Source: Geitlerinema sp. S16 (GTDB taxonomy: Bacteria > Cyanobacteriota > Cyanobacteriia > Cyanobacteriales > Geitlerinemataceae). Taken from it: 64,000 nt of DNA. The stretch spans positions 62,001 through 126,000 of the forward strand of contig JAABST010000001.1 in NCBI GenBank assembly GCA_011390275.1, in the 5' to 3' direction. This document shows positions 18,465-27,078 of this stretch, piece by piece; the stretch's first letter is position 1; the number at the start of each line of letters is the position of its first letter. The notes below the pieces were generated by a model. The model saw only the letters and a list, made by a program, of their open reading frames with translations. It did not search any database and had not been told where the DNA came from. The position numbers were made by a program, and so were the translations under genes.

Positions 18465-18665
18465 ATGGATTTTATGCCCGGTTGGTACATCGTCAAGCCT
18501 GCGAATGTCGCGCCCTGTGAGATTGTCGAAATCCGCGAAATTGCAACCTTCGATCGCCTCTCGACCTCACCCGACGGTCAGCATTGGGGGCCATTCGCCT
18601 CGCCCCAGGAAGCGATCGCCAAGCGAGTCGGGCTGATCCGCGCGGGAAAATGCCAGCCTCAATAG
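18465..18665 (+). CDS. Small conserved-looking hypothetical protein downstream of kaiC
   Basis: A 66-residue soluble protein starting only 9 bp after the kaiC stop, so very likely in the same transcript. It has an MPGWYIVKPANVAPCEIVEI beta-rich first half and ends with WGPFASPQEAIAKRVGLIRA followed by GKCQPQ. The second part looks like a small helix-containing module (a 'GPF-x-S-x-x-EA' pattern seen in many short cyanobacterial proteins). I cannot assign a function. Its codon use resembles its neighbours. The position suggests a link with the clock locus but proves nothing. Confidence 0.6.
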   Translation: MDFMPGWYIVKPANVAPCEIVEIREIATFDRLSTSPDGQHWGPFASPQEAIAKRVGLIRAGKCQPQ

Positions 18666-18693
18666 TGACGTAGCGTGTGACGATCCCAGCACA

Positions 18694-20280
18694 TCAATCC
18701 ACCAGGACGCGAACCAGGACGATGGTTGTATTGTCGTGGCCGTTTTCACGATTGGCGAAGTCGATCAAGGCGGTGGTGGCGTCATCGAGGTTGGTTTGTG
18801 GGTCTAGCAGGGGATCGAAGGGAGGTGCGTCACGCCGATCGAGAATGTTGTTATCGGTCAGCCCATCAGAGGCCAGCAGAAATAGCGTATTTTCCTCGAT
18901 CGCCACGGCTTGTATCTCCGGCTCAATTTCGGTTTCATCATGGGGGCCGATCGCCTGCGTTAAGCGGGACGCATTCGGCAGACGGTAGGCTCGACTGGGC
19001 GACAGACCGCTGCGAATGGATTCCTGAGCCACGTCATGATCGATCGTCAGTTGTTCAAGTCCGCCGCTACGGGTATAGCGATAGATGCGGCTATCGCCCA
19101 CGTGGGCGATCATCGCGTGCGTGTTGTGTAGCCAGAGAGCGACGAGGGTTGTTCCCATGCGTCCGAATCCTTGGGCATGATCGCGATGATTGATGTCATA
19201 AACGGCACGATTAGCGGCAAAAATACCGTCTCGGATCATGGCCGTGTCCGGCATTGCCCCTAGCCATTGGGATTGAAAAAAATCGATCAGGGTTTGGGTC
19301 GCAAGCTGACTGGCAATTTCGCCGCTCGCATGGCCGCCCATGCCGTCACATAATACGTACAGCCCGCGTATGGATTCGCGATCGCGATCGGGGTCGATCT
19401 GATGGTCGCGTCGTTCCCAAATGGCGAAGGTGTCTTCGTTGTGCGATCGCTGTAAACCGACATCGGTTATCGCGGCATAGGATACCTGGGGGAGTGTGGC
19501 TGAGGTTGATAAATCTGCGGTAACCTCTGCATCGTCCTCTGCATTTTTCTGAGTCGCAGATGAAGAACGGGCGAGCGTCGAATCCGTTAGCTGGGGATCG
19601 ATCAAGGCTGAGATCAGTCGCGGATCGAAGCTTGTGTCGTAGTAGTGTTTGTCGAGGATATGACGCAGGCGATCGACGCTGAGGTTCGGCGTCCGATCAA
19701 TTTCGGCAAAGATCGTCGTCAGTGGCATGGGGCGACTGCTCTCAGGCCGAGGTGGGCTTAACGTCTGATCCTCAGCCTGTAACGAATCAGACCCTTCCGT
19801 CCATGAGCGATCGAGCGTCTGCCAGAACTGAACCAATTCGCGGACATTGGCTTTGGGTTTAACTAGGGCGGGTAAGGGTGTGTAAGGCGAAGTTGAATCG
19901 AGGTTCGTCGCGGGAGGTGTTGGCTGGGGTGGACTCGATCGCTTTAACGGTCGATCGCGAATCAAGCGTTCTAGGCAGACGGTGGATTGATCCTCAATGG
20001 CGATGTTATCAATCACCAGCACACTGGTGCGACAGGCCAACGCCCCGAGTCCGACCCATAAATCCAGCATTTGATGCATCCAGTCGAGTTGACGCCTGGG
20101 CGATTCGGACGATTCGATCGCACTCATCCAGGATTGTACAAGTGACACTCGGCGATCGAGCAAGACGCCGCAATGGGGACACGCATCAGACTCTGGGGTC
20201 GTGATACTGGTCTGACAATGGGGACACGTCCGCCTTGAGGTTTGGGGAAAGCGTGATGTTGGGTCAGAGGAAGCAGTCAT
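18694..20280 (-). CDS. PP2C-type Ser/Thr phosphatase with N-terminal zinc ribbon
   Basis: A 528-residue protein. Residues 18-42 form a zinc-ribbon (CPHCQTSITTP ... ACPHCGVLLD). A long variable middle follows, and the catalytic PP2C domain occupies about 270-528. All metal-binding motifs are visible: SHNEDTF, YVLCDGMGGHASGEIAS, IAHVGDSRIYRY, LLASDGLTDNN and GHDNTTIVLV. It should dephosphorylate Ser/Thr phosphoproteins with Mn/Mg. It is convergent with the small gene behind kaiC and shares no operon. A second PP2C lies at 53093-55024. Confidence 0.9.
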   Translation of the reverse strand: MTASSDPTSRFPQTSRRTCPHCQTSITTPESDACPHCGVLLDRRVSLVQSWMSAIESSESPRRQLDWMHQMLDLWVGLGALACRTSVLVIDNIAIEDQSTVCLERLIRDRPLKRSSPPQPTPPATNLDSTSPYTPLPALVKPKANVRELVQFWQTLDRSWTEGSDSLQAEDQTLSPPRPESSRPMPLTTIFAEIDRTPNLSVDRLRHILDKHYYDTSFDPRLISALIDPQLTDSTLARSSSATQKNAEDDAEVTADLSTSATLPQVSYAAITDVGLQRSHNEDTFAIWERRDHQIDPDRDRESIRGLYVLCDGMGGHASGEIASQLATQTLIDFFQSQWLGAMPDTAMIRDGIFAANRAVYDINHRDHAQGFGRMGTTLVALWLHNTHAMIAHVGDSRIYRYTRSGGLEQLTIDHDVAQESIRSGLSPSRAYRLPNASRLTQAIGPHDETEIEPEIQAVAIEENTLFLLASDGLTDNNILDRRDAPPFDPLLDPQTNLDDATTALIDFANRENGHDNTTIVLVRVLVD

Positions 20281-20455
20281 AGGCCAACGCGCCCGCAGTG
20301 AGGGGCAGCATGGTAGTTGGATGAAGCAGCAAACACTCTGACGGGAAGCCGATTAAACGCTCTGGTTGAACGTCAACGTCAAGAACAAGTCAAACGTCAT
20401 GGGCGGAGGCTCTGGAATGAGGAGAGACCACAGCTTCATCTTAGCGAGGAGATGA

Positions 20456-21091
20456 TTAAACGCGGTATCCTCGGCGAGGCGTGGCTCCCGAACGACCTCC
20501 CAAGCCGCACAGTTGATGTAGGGTTTGCTGTTCCTCGGGGGTGAGGTCGCGCCACTGACCTGGCGCAAGTCCAGCGATCGTCAACTCCGCAATGCCGACA
20601 CGCACCAGCCGTAACGTCGGCAAGCCAACGGCTGCCGTCATCCTTCGCACCTGACGGTTTCGCCCTTCTGTTAATACCAGCTCGATCCAAGTCGTCGGGA
20701 TAGTTTTACGGAAACGGATCGGCGGCTCTCGGGGGGGGAGATCCGGTTCACGATCGAGGCAGGTAACATCCGCAGGCCGTGTGCGATAGTCCTGGATGGT
20801 AACCCCGTCGCGCAACTGAGCGATCGCGGCGGCATCGGGAATGCCTTCCACCTGCACCCAGTAAGTTTTAGGTTTGCGAAAGCGGGGTTCGAGTAAGCGA
20901 TGTTTGAGCGATCCGTTATCGGTGAGCAAGAGTAAGCCTTCACTGTCGCGATCGAGCCTGCCGACGGAATACACCAACGGAACGTCAATGTAATCTTTGA
21001 GCGTTGGGCGGGGCGATTCGGATCGATCGCTAAACTGACACAGTACGCCGTAGGGCTTGTAGAACAGAAGATAGCGACAAGAGGCAGTCAT
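20456..21091 (-). CDS. RsuA/RluE-family rRNA pseudouridine synthase
   Basis: A 211-residue synthase that isomerises a uridine in rRNA. It contains [14 protein letters not shown], the catalytic-aspartate motif [28 protein letters not shown] and the closing [19 protein letters not shown] followed by LRLVRVGI. The absence of an N-terminal S4 domain and the length point to the RluE subfamily (E. coli RluE modifies 23S U2457). The ATG at 21091 is preferred over a GTG at 21103. It stands alone. The target position is inferred from the subfamily. Confidence 0.88.
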   Translation of the reverse strand: MTASCRYLLFYKPYGVLCQFSDRSESPRPTLKDYIDVPLVYSVGRLDRDSEGLLLLTDNGSLKHRLLEPRFRKPKTYWVQVEGIPDAAAIAQLRDGVTIQDYRTRPADVTCLDREPDLPPREPPIRFRKTIPTTWIELVLTEGRNRQVRRMTAAVGLPTLRLVRVGIAELTIAGLAPGQWRDLTPEEQQTLHQLCGLGGRSGATPRRGYRV

Positions 21092-21496
21092 GTGGAACAG
21101 CACCGGAGGGCGTGAAGGTATTGCAAGGTTTTTACGAGGTTATTGCAAGGTTTTTACGAAGTCGCTGCAACGAATATCCCGCTGGTATTGAACGCTTGAA
21201 TCATAGTCTCAGGTCGCTAACTGTATCGCAGACAGCGCAGGAGATGACAATTGTGTGCCAATCTGAGACTAGTCAAAGCGCCATAGAAATGACTTTTTCA
21301 GTCAAAATTACACATAGTTTTTTACGTTTTAAGCATATTGCGACCACAAACCGATCGATCATAGGCTGCCGATTTACCCTTTGGGCGAATGAAGCCTTGC
21401 GAATCCCATCGAATCTCGGTGTAACGGTTCGCAACCTCCTATGATCGATCCGCGAGCACACGACTTTACTCACTACGACGCACTCCGATCGTCAGC
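21092..21496. other. Intergenic region with a 22-bp tandem duplication
   Basis: A 405-bp gap between divergent genes. At 21119-21162 a 22-bp unit (TATTGCAAGGTTTTTACGA followed by GGT or AGT) occurs twice in tandem with one difference. The rest is fairly AT-rich and contains a 110-codon frame at 21112 without coding character, which I do not call. Promoters for both neighbours presumably lie here. Confidence 0.55.
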
Positions 21497-22747
21497 ATGG
21501 ACTACAAGCAAGAACAAATCGCGACCATTCATGACTTTGGCTGTAACCTCGAATTTCTCGAAGCACGGACGATCCAACTCAGTGAAGAGTCGCCCACCGC
21601 AGTTCTGATCCCAGCGCTGTACGAAGAGCTAGAACGTCCGGCACTGGCCAAGATTTGCGAGCATCTCGGTCAGTGCGATTTTGTGCGTAGTGTTGTGGTC
21701 AGCCTGTATGCCCAGAACTTTCAGCAGTACGCCCATGCCGTGCATTTTTTTGATGTGCTGCCTCAGAAGACGATCGTCATTTGGGAAAACGGTAGCCGTG
21801 TCACCAGCTTGCTCGAAAAGCTGCGTGACTGCGGGCTTGACTTAACCGGTTTTAAAGGCAAAGGGAAAGCCGTTTGGCTTGCGCTCGGGGTGGCCTCACT
21901 CCAGGCGGAGGCGATCGCCCTGCACGATGCCGACATCATCACCTACGATCGCTCCTATCCCCTCAAATTACTCTTTCCCATTCTCGAAAAAGAATTCGGC
22001 CTGTCGTTCACCAAAGCCTACTATGCCCGCATTGGCGAGAGTTCGCGCCGCTTAAATGGTCGAGTCGCCCGCCTGTTTGTCACGCCGTTACTCCAAACCC
22101 TGATCGAACTGTTTGGCTATCGCGACTACCTGCGCTACCTCAGCTCGTTTCGCTATCCCCTTTCGGGTGAATTTGCCCTGACCAGCGATCTAGCGCTGAA
22201 TACGCGCATCCCCGGTAACTGGGGGCTTGAAATCGGGATGCTCGCCGAAGTGTATCGCAGCGTCGCGGAGAAGCGGGTCGCTCAGGTCGATTTGGGAATT
22301 TTTGACCATAAGCATCAGCTAGTCGGCGAAAACCACGATCAGGGTCTGCAAAAAATGTGCCGCGATATTCTCAGCTCGGTGCTGCGGACACTGACGGAAA
22401 CGGAGCAAGTTGTGGTGACGATGGATCACGTTCGCGCTCTGCGGGTCAAGTTTCGACGTAAGGCGCAGGATTATACGCGGCAATATTTTGTCGATGCGGT
22501 GTTTAATAATCTCCCCTACGATCGCCACAAAGAAGAGGCGATCGTCGAAACCTTCGAGAAGCTCATCCTAGAGTCGGGACAGGCGTACCTCGAAGATCCC
22601 AGCGGCGCACAAATTCCCGATTGGACTCGCGCCCTTGCCGTCACGCCGGACCTGCGCGAACAGCTTGAAGCCGCCACGATCGCCGATGCGAATGACGCCC
22701 GCCAATATCTACGCAAAGCCCAGGATTTTCCAACCTCAATTCGCTAA
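21497..22747 (+). CDS. gpgS: GT81-like glycosyltransferase, probable glucosyl-3-phosphoglycerate synthase
   Basis: A 416-residue GT-A fold glycosyltransferase. It contains GFKGKGKAVWLALGVA (donor binding), the metal-binding IALHDADIITYDRSYP (DXD-type motif), YARIGESSRRLNGRVARLFV, and the acceptor-region FRYPLSGEFALTSDL with NWGLEIGML. These are features of the GT81 family, which couples an NDP-glucose to 3-phosphoglycerate and provides the precursor of the compatible solute glucosylglycerate. Mannosyl-3-phosphoglycerate synthase relatives are an alternative. No phosphatase partner (gpgP) lies next to it. ruvA follows after 52 bp. Confidence 0.75.
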   Translation: MDYKQEQIATIHDFGCNLEFLEARTIQLSEESPTAVLIPALYEELERPALAKICEHLGQCDFVRSVVVSLYAQNFQQYAHAVHFFDVLPQKTIVIWENGSRVTSLLEKLRDCGLDLTGFKGKGKAVWLALGVASLQAEAIALHDADIITYDRSYPLKLLFPILEKEFGLSFTKAYYARIGESSRRLNGRVARLFVTPLLQTLIELFGYRDYLRYLSSFRYPLSGEFALTSDLALNTRIPGNWGLEIGMLAEVYRSVAEKRVAQVDLGIFDHKHQLVGENHDQGLQKMCRDILSSVLRTLTETEQVVVTMDHVRALRVKFRRKAQDYTRQYFVDAVFNNLPYDRHKEEAIVETFEKLILESGQAYLEDPSGAQIPDWTRALAVTPDLREQLEAATIADANDARQYLRKAQDFPTSIR

Positions 22748-22799
22748 AAAGCCTAGAAATCCCGGCTTGACCTGCTCGATTCTTTAGGCTCCAGACTTC

Positions 22800-23432
22800 A
22801 TGATTGGCTACATTCGAGGCGAAGCGATCGCCACGACCAAAAACACCGCAAACCGTACGCTGCTGATCCTCGAAGCGGGCGGCCTCGGCTACGAAATCCA
22901 AATTCTCCCCCGCGCGATCGCCCAGCTTCCCGCCCTGGGCGACACCGTTAAAATCTTCACCCACGTCCACATGCGCGACGATGTGCCGTACCTCTACGGT
23001 TTCGTTTCGATGGCCGAGCGCGACCTTTTCCGTCAGCTCACCGCTGTCAGCGGCATCGGCAACCAGCTCGCGATGTCGCTGCTCGATACCCTCAACCTGG
23101 CCGAACTCGTCCAGGCGATCGTCACCGGCAATAGTCGCCTTCTCTCCCAAGCACCGGGCGTCGGCAAGAAAACCGCCGAACGGATTTCCCTCGAACTGCG
23201 TACCAAGCTCGCCGAATGGCGATCGCAAGCCCACCTCGATGACGCACCTACCGCCGGTATCACCCCCGCTCTGCGCGAAGATGTGGAAATGACGTTGCTC
23301 GCTTTGGGCTACAGCGTCGAAGAAACGATCCAGGCGATCGGCGCGATCGCGATCGAGTCCGAGGTTCGCGAAAGCAGCGATTCAGAGGTTTGGATTAAAT
23401 CGGCGATCGCGTGGTTGAGCCGGAATACATGA
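22800..23432 (+). CDS. ruvA: Holliday junction helicase subunit RuvA
   Basis: A 210-residue DNA-binding subunit that tetramerises on Holliday junctions and loads RuvB. The N-terminal OB fold starts MIGYIRGEAI. The tandem helix-hairpin-helix motifs are FRQLTAVSGIGNQLAMSLLD and SRLLSQAPGVGKKTAERISL. A flexible linker leads to domain III (MTLLALGYSVEETIQAIGAI), which contacts RuvB. Full length. No ruvB or ruvC is nearby, which is common in cyanobacteria, whose ruv genes are scattered. Confidence 0.95.
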   Translation: MIGYIRGEAIATTKNTANRTLLILEAGGLGYEIQILPRAIAQLPALGDTVKIFTHVHMRDDVPYLYGFVSMAERDLFRQLTAVSGIGNQLAMSLLDTLNLAELVQAIVTGNSRLLSQAPGVGKKTAERISLELRTKLAEWRSQAHLDDAPTAGITPALREDVEMTLLALGYSVEETIQAIGAIAIESEVRESSDSEVWIKSAIAWLSRNT

Positions 23433-23480
23433 TGTCGATCGCATTGCCCAACGGTAGCGATCAGCGTGATCGACAGATCC

Positions 23481-24374
23481 TTAAAATCCGAGTTTTTGCA
23501 GTACCGACTGGGTCGAAACCACGTGATTACTGAGGCCGAGATCGTCCGGGGACACGCCCAGCGCCAGCGCCACCAATTGCGGCAGATGCAGCACCGGTAA
23601 CCCGAGCTTTTGACCCCAAACTTTTTCCACTTCCGGCTGACGAGAATCCAGATTGAGATGGCACAGCGGGCAAGGCGTCACGAGGCAATCCGCACCGGCA
23701 TCGATCGCCGCTTGCAGATGCATCCCCGCCATCGAAAATGCCTTATCCGTGGCATAGCTCGACAGCGGCCACCCACAACACTTCGTCCGCCCTTCGTAGA
23801 CGATCGGCGTCGCGCCGACGGCCTCGAAGAGGTTTTCCATCGATCGCGGATTGTAGGGATCGTCGTAGGCCAGATGGGTTTCGCCGCGTAGCAGATAGCA
23901 GCCATAAAAGGCGGCGCATTTCAGCCCCGCCAGTTTTTTCGTGACGCGCTCCTGCACCGCATCTAGGCCATAATCCGCGACGATCGCCCAGAGTAAATGC
24001 TTCACATCCGTCGAACCGCGATAGGGCGAGCAATGCTCTTGAGCCAACAGGCCGTTCACGCGATCGAAGTAAGCGGGATCGTTTTCCTTCGCGTCTTTGA
24101 GCCGTTCATCCACGTGACCGATAACGCCCTGGCAGGTGCTGCAATGGGTCAGCAGCGGCAGATTGAGATCTTCGGCGAGGGCAATATTCCGCGCGTTCAC
24201 CGTATCTTCGAGCAGTTGCGAATCTTCCTTGAACGTACCGGAGCCGCAACAGGCCGCACGCTTGAGTTCGATCAGTTTAATATCTAACTTATGGGCGAGC
24301 GCCTTAGTAGAGCGATCGAGCTCGCGACATGCACCTTGGGCAACACAACCGGGGAAGTAAGCATATTTCAGCAT
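23481..24374 (-). CDS. HdrB/SdhE-like cysteine-rich (CCG-domain) protein
   Basis: A 297-residue protein with two CCG domains, the module of heterodisulfide reductase subunit B. The first has a CCGSGTF element followed by THCSTCQG. The second has TKCCGWPLSSYA followed by TPCPLCHLN. Such domains bind non-cubane iron-sulfur clusters or zinc. In type E succinate:quinone reductases this protein replaces the usual membrane anchor. Because the window also encodes a type-E-like SdhB (30949-31941), a role as succinate dehydrogenase anchor is plausible but not shown. It is convergent with ruvA. Confidence 0.8.
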   Translation of the reverse strand: MLKYAYFPGCVAQGACRELDRSTKALAHKLDIKLIELKRAACCGSGTFKEDSQLLEDTVNARNIALAEDLNLPLLTHCSTCQGVIGHVDERLKDAKENDPAYFDRVNGLLAQEHCSPYRGSTDVKHLLWAIVADYGLDAVQERVTKKLAGLKCAAFYGCYLLRGETHLAYDDPYNPRSMENLFEAVGATPIVYEGRTKCCGWPLSSYATDKAFSMAGMHLQAAIDAGADCLVTPCPLCHLNLDSRQPEVEKVWGQKLGLPVLHLPQLVALALGVSPDDLGLSNHVVSTQSVLQKLGF

Positions 24375-24548
24375 GGCGGCTCTCGTTCAAATCCTACGTC
24401 TAACGCTAGTATCCAGGGTATCGTAGACGCCGATCGACGGGTGGATTATGAATGTTCCTGAGCCGAGAAAATATATTTCTCGGGGTGATCCAAAAAATGT
24501 ATGGTGGGCAGAACACTTAACATGACGGCTGGGATTTTCAGGAAAAAC

Positions 24549-25295
24549 TTACACCATGTCGTCGGGTTGGTTGATGCGCTCCCACTTGGCGATCGCGCTC
24601 AGGAGACCCGCCGCCCCCAAACCAGCCACACTTTTTTCCAGTTCCTTATAGTCGGCAAACCCTTTCGTATTACGCCGCGCAGCGACCAGCTTGGCAATCA
24701 CCGCAGGCTTAAAGTCATAGCAGCGTAGTCGTTTCTCCAGTGACTTTCCCGTCAGTGCGTTAATTTCCGCCAGGAGCGACGTATGTTTGTTCGCCAGCGC
24801 TTCACGGTTGGCGCGTTGCAAGTCGGCCACATAACTGTTTAAGTCCGTGCGCTGATCGCGTAGCTGGGCGGCAATGGCTTCGAGGCGGCGATCGAGATTG
24901 TCGAGTTGTAAGTTTCCGGGTTGTATTTGCTCGGGTTGCGTTTGTTTGGATTGTGTTTGCTCGAATTGTGTCGATTGGTTTTGACTGACAGAATTCGCGA
25001 AGTGATCGAGCTGTGCCAAAGCGCGATCTTTCTCGCGGGGCGAAACCACGATCGCGTTAACCATCTCACCCGCCTGCCGATCTTTCTCGTAAGCCCGTGC
25101 AGCAGCATGAAATTCAAAGTGGCCGTCAATCACGGCATATTGTTCCAGCCCGATTTCTTCCAAAATCAGTGGCTTCAGCAATCCATCCGCTGCCAAAATC
25201 TGGTCAGCAGCCGCATCGATCTCCGCTTCTGGAAAGTGCGATCGGGGAATATTTGATGTAATTAAGACCACATCGACAGTATAAAATCTCGACAT
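24549..25295 (-). CDS. ParB-like protein (ParB/Srx-type N-domain, helical C-terminus)
   Basis: A 248-residue protein. The N-terminal 90 residues resemble a ParB/sulfiredoxin nuclease-like domain (ITSNIPRSHFPEAEIDAAAD, LKPLILEEIG, YAVIDGHFEFHAAARAYEKD). A glutamine/threonine/proline linker of degenerate short repeats (about residues 103-125) and a helical coiled-coil-like segment follow. The C-terminus has a helix-hairpin-like stretch (NTKGFADYKELEKSVAGLGA). It lies downstream of the ParA-fusion gene on the same strand, separated by 40 bp made of 11-bp direct repeats. This is the classic partition cassette order. DNA here is AT-richer than the surroundings, indicating an acquired module. Confidence 0.7.
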   Translation of the reverse strand: MSRFYTVDVVLITSNIPRSHFPEAEIDAAADQILAADGLLKPLILEEIGLEQYAVIDGHFEFHAAARAYEKDRQAGEMVNAIVVSPREKDRALAQLDHFANSVSQNQSTQFEQTQSKQTQPEQIQPGNLQLDNLDRRLEAIAAQLRDQRTDLNSYVADLQRANREALANKHTSLLAEINALTGKSLEKRLRCYDFKPAVIAKLVAARRNTKGFADYKELEKSVAGLGAAGLLSAIAKWERINQPDDMV

Positions 25296-25297
25296 TT

Positions 25298-25341
25298 TTG
25301 ACCTATTGTTAACCTATGTTTGATCTATGGTTGACCTATTG
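25298..25341. promoter_or_regulatory. Four 11-bp direct repeats (iterons) between the parA-like and parB-like genes
   Basis: Four head-to-tail 11-mers sit in exact phase at 25298, 25309, 25320 and 25331: TTGACCTATTG, TTAACCTATGT, TTGATCTATGG and TTGACCTATTG. The first and last are identical. The last overlaps the TAG stop of the ParA-fusion gene, and the first abuts the parB-like ATG. An 11-bp period places each unit on the same helix face, as in plasmid partition sites (parS/parC) and ParA/ParB operators. Function as centromere or operator is inferred. Confidence 0.65.
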
Positions 25342-26721
25342 AGTTTTCTTGACAATTTCATGAATGAGCGCTTCAAATTCTAATGCCGAGCTATTCGCTG
25401 ATACATCCGATTTCGCAAATTCAAAAATGGACTGCGGTGCGGGAATATCACAATCACCGTCCTCTTCAGTGTTGTTCAAACTTTTGGACAGTGCAATACG
25501 TTCATAGATAATTGAATCCAGTAGGGGCAAATGATGAATATCTGCGATCGCGGCTTTCTGTTTGGGGAAGGTACTTTTTAGAAAACGGGTATTAGTCGCA
25601 ATCTTCGACGGTAAAACTCCCAATAATTTACAGGGTGCTAAATTCTTATCTTCTCGGTACTCATTGGCCTCTTGCAAAAAGCTACTGACATTCGCTAAAC
25701 CTTGATTAGCAAAAGGTTTGAGGTCGGAGGGGATAATCAAATACTGTGACGAAATCACGCCGACCTGAGCATAAAAATTACGTGATGGCGGTGTGTCGAT
25801 GATGACATAGTCATAGCGATCAGTCACACGACGTAGTTTGCCGAGCAGACGAGATCGGCTCGCGGCAATGCTATCGAGTTTATACTGTTTTTCGATGAGG
25901 TTGATATGCGAAGGAATCACATCGATTTCAGGACTGTTAAACCCTTGAGATTGACGCACAACCTGCTCGATCGGGTATTCATCACGGGACGAAAGCATAT
26001 GAGAGACATTGCAATCTTTTAGATCATCATCCTCTTCAAATTGAAACTTGACCAGTCCAGCGGCAAAAGTTGAATTCGCCTGCGAATCTAAATCAATCAG
26101 CAACACCCGGTGACCAAGGTTGCGTAGACCGGCGGCAAGGTTAATCGTTACGGTTGTTTTACCGACGCCACCCTTGTTGTGGTAAATCGCGATGATTTTC
26201 ATAGTTTTATTCCTAAGTTGGTTCGACGGTTGGGGATTGATTGCGATCGCGGGGACAACCGATGTCGGCTCCTCGGAAAGATGTGGTCGATTGCGTAACG
26301 CCTCACGCCCAATCGTCGATCGTATCGTAGCGAGCTTGCCTGCGATTTCCCGACCGGTACAGCGGAATATCAGAACGAGATCGCGATGTTGCAAACAATA
26401 AATCCTAAAATCGCGCCCATTTGTCAGCACGCCATAACGCGCATGGAGCAACGAAAGATACTGCTGTAACCGCCGCTCAAATCTATCTAAGGATTTGCGT
26501 GGACTCTTGGCTTCAATGGTTAAACTTAACGGCGATTCACCATCAATCACGAACGGCTGATGCTGGATAGCAAACGCCAAAAAATCAAGGCGGATATTGC
26601 CCAGTGCTACTTCCTGATGCCAGTCATTCGGGCCATAGCCCAGTGCGGGTAATAGAAACTGAGCGATCAGTTTGCTTTCGACCTCGCTCTCATTTCGTAG
26701 CTGCTCCGGATCGAAATCCAT
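25336..26721 (-). CDS. HsdR-N-type nuclease domain fused to a ParA ATPase
   Basis: A 461-residue two-domain protein. Residues 1-150 match the N-terminal PD-(D/E)XK nuclease module of type I restriction subunits: VESKLIAQFLLPALGYGP, the aspartate in NIRLDFLAF, the EAK in LSLTIEAKSP, the Q/Y pair in LQQYLSLL and the GVLTNGRDFRIY element. All catalytic positions are kept. Residues 174-461 are a ParA/Soj ATPase with deviant Walker A (YHNKGGVGKTTVTINLA), Walker A' LLIDLDSQANST and Walker B YDYVIIDTPPS. An internal ATG at 26202 with its own Shine-Dalgarno could produce ParA alone. It is AT-richer than neighbouring genes, and no type I restriction genes are near. Confidence 0.8.
   Translation of the reverse strand: MDFDPEQLRNESEVESKLIAQFLLPALGYGPNDWHQEVALGNIRLDFLAFAIQHQPFVIDGESPLSLTIEAKSPRKSLDRFERRLQQYLSLLHARYGVLTNGRDFRIYCLQHRDLVLIFRCTGREIAGKLATIRSTIGREALRNRPHLSEEPTSVVPAIAINPQPSNQLRNKTMKIIAIYHNKGGVGKTTVTINLAAGLRNLGHRVLLIDLDSQANSTFAAGLVKFQFEEDDDLKDCNVSHMLSSRDEYPIEQVVRQSQGFNSPEIDVIPSHINLIEKQYKLDSIAASRSRLLGKLRRVTDRYDYVIIDTPPSRNFYAQVGVISSQYLIIPSDLKPFANQGLANVSSFLQEANEYREDKNLAPCKLLGVLPSKIATNTRFLKSTFPKQKAAIADIHHLPLLDSIIYERIALSKSLNNTEEDGDCDIPAPQSIFEFAKSDVSANSSALEFEALIHEIVKKTQ
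26200..26214 (-). promoter_or_regulatory. Internal ribosome-binding site and ATG for a ParA-only product
   Basis: On the minus strand AGGA stands eight bases before an in-frame ATG at 26202-26200, exactly where the ParA domain begins (MKIIAIYHNKGG). By contrast, the ATG at 26721 for the full fusion has no clear Shine-Dalgarno. Two products, fusion and ParA alone, are therefore possible. Confidence 0.5.
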
Positions 26722-27078
26722 AGGGGTTTGGTGCAGATTACTGTTGATAACAACTGATCAAATCAGATCGAGGGAATTTTGTACAATAGGCCGCCGACAG
26801 AAGTGACCGAATTATTCCCAAAAATTCAACACATACTAACGACTTGAATTGGTGGACACGCGAAGGGTTAGCCGTCGGATTTCTTGTCGAATTCTAATCG
26901 CCCAAATGATGCCGCTTTGTTGCAAAAGCGGATTGCGGCCTCCGTCTTTGCTCGTACCTCGAAACTTTCCGTTCAATTAATGATACTGCGATGAAACCGG
27001 CGGCGAAATTTGTAGGGATTCGTTACACTCACGATCGATTCTGAGCATCTCGATCGCATCCTCTTTTTTTCTATCCCC
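26722..27078. other. Intergenic region upstream of the nuclease-ParA gene and the DUF362 gene
   Basis: A 357-bp divergent promoter region without recognisable genes. The left half is AT-rich like the partition module. No clear repeats of the 11-bp iteron type were found here. Confidence 0.5.

Noticed and set aside
21112..21444. 110-codon frame beside the 22-bp tandem repeat
   Set aside because: It translates the tandem repeat and has no family resemblance.
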